The translations under genes and the position numbers were made by a program. This document shows, piece after piece, positions 63,879-64,000 of a DNA stretch of 64,000 nucleotides. This DNA is from AP-15 sp963796155 (GTDB taxonomy: Bacteria > Pseudomonadota > Alphaproteobacteria > ATCC43930 > CGMCC-115725). The stretch lies in contig CAWCKT010000010.1 of NCBI GenBank assembly GCA_963796155.1, positions 1-64,000 of the forward strand. The letters are read 5' to 3'. Under the pieces are notes generated by a model. That model made no database searches. It worked only from the letters and a program-made list of their open reading frames with translations, and had not been told where the DNA came from. The stretch's first letter is position 1; each line of letters starts with the position of its first letter.

Positions 63879-64000
63879 GCCGGCGCCGCCGCCATCGCGA
63901 GCCGCGGCACCGGCCGCTCGCGGATCCACCAGTGAATCACGGCGGCGAAGACACCAAGGCCGACACAGATCCACCACATCAGATCGTAGTTGCCCTTGAG
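63875..64000 (-). CDS. MFS transporter, C-terminal end (partial)
   Basis: Only the last 41 codons are inside the window: LKGNYDLMWWICVGLGVFAA, VIHWWIRERPVPRLA and a short alanine-rich tail. The final helix followed by ERPV is typical of MFS transporters of the monocarboxylate/oxalate-like type. The gene continues beyond the right edge. Confidence 0.7.
   Translation of the reverse strand, partial: LKGNYDLMWWICVGLGVFAAVIHWWIRERPVPRLAMAAAPA

Noticed and set aside
1..64000. tRNA or rRNA genes
   Set aside because: No cloverleaf with a T-loop/anticodon arrangement or rRNA core sequence was noticed while reading; a covariance search was not possible.

Overview
The window looks like part of a high-GC Gram-negative chromosome, most likely alphaproteobacterial (Rhodospirillales-like; inferred from gene content, not proven). 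Pointers are a KpsE/KpsM/KpsT-type capsule exporter, an LpxL-type lipid A acyltransferase, an LpxO-like hydroxylase, F420/flavin luciferase-like oxidoreductases, an ECF sigma factor paired with a YCII/DGPF protein, and a PEP-CTERM surface protein with a sigma-54 promoter. No rRNA, tRNA, CRISPR array or phage was seen. At least thirteen genes carry frame breaks, mostly single-base. Either the lineage has many decaying genes or the assembly carries indel errors.

Layout. 1-4.5 kb: luciferase-like oxidoreductase, a frameshifted PEP-CTERM protein behind a sigma-54 promoter, and a SEC-C/TPR/sulfotransferase fusion. 4.6-8.2 kb: a luciferase-like remnant, then a two-gene redox operon (a thioredoxin-like protein with a CPTC motif and a UGSC selenoprotein read through an in-frame UGA with a good SECIS hairpin), then a decayed ABC membrane domain. 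8.3-17.7 kb: catabolic and housekeeping genes (MFS, luciferase-like enzyme, VOC, CmcJ/NvfI-like enzyme, Nudix, gamma-glutamyltransferase, DUF427, SDR) and a histidine kinase ruined by a small palindromic element inserted at its phospho-acceptor histidine.

18-51.9 kb is an envelope and capsule region. It has lipid-modifying enzymes (fatty acid hydroxylase superfamily, LpxO-like, LpxL-like, LTA-synthase-like), twin GT4 glycosyltransferases, another GT4, kpsE-kpsM-kpsT, twin large proteins of unknown function, twin ~350-residue proteins of unknown function, a TPR protein, gmd and an rmd-like reductase (GDP-D-rhamnose route), a TPR-GT4 fusion, four methyltransferases (two with DUF4214-like repeats), a secreted beta-propeller protein, and rfbC-rfbA. 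Together they point to an ABC-exported capsule containing deoxyhexose, probably methylated. The unknown twin families sit where polymer-processing enzymes would be expected.

51.9-64 kb: a DAACS symporter paired with a periplasmic binding protein, a type III polyketide synthase / ICMT-family methyltransferase / DHA2 exporter operon beside a P450 (alkylpyrone- or alkylresorcinol-like lipid pathway), an ECF42-like sigma factor with its YCII partner, a TfoX-N protein, a VapB antitoxin with broken VapC, a ThDP enzyme, and the end of an MFS transporter.
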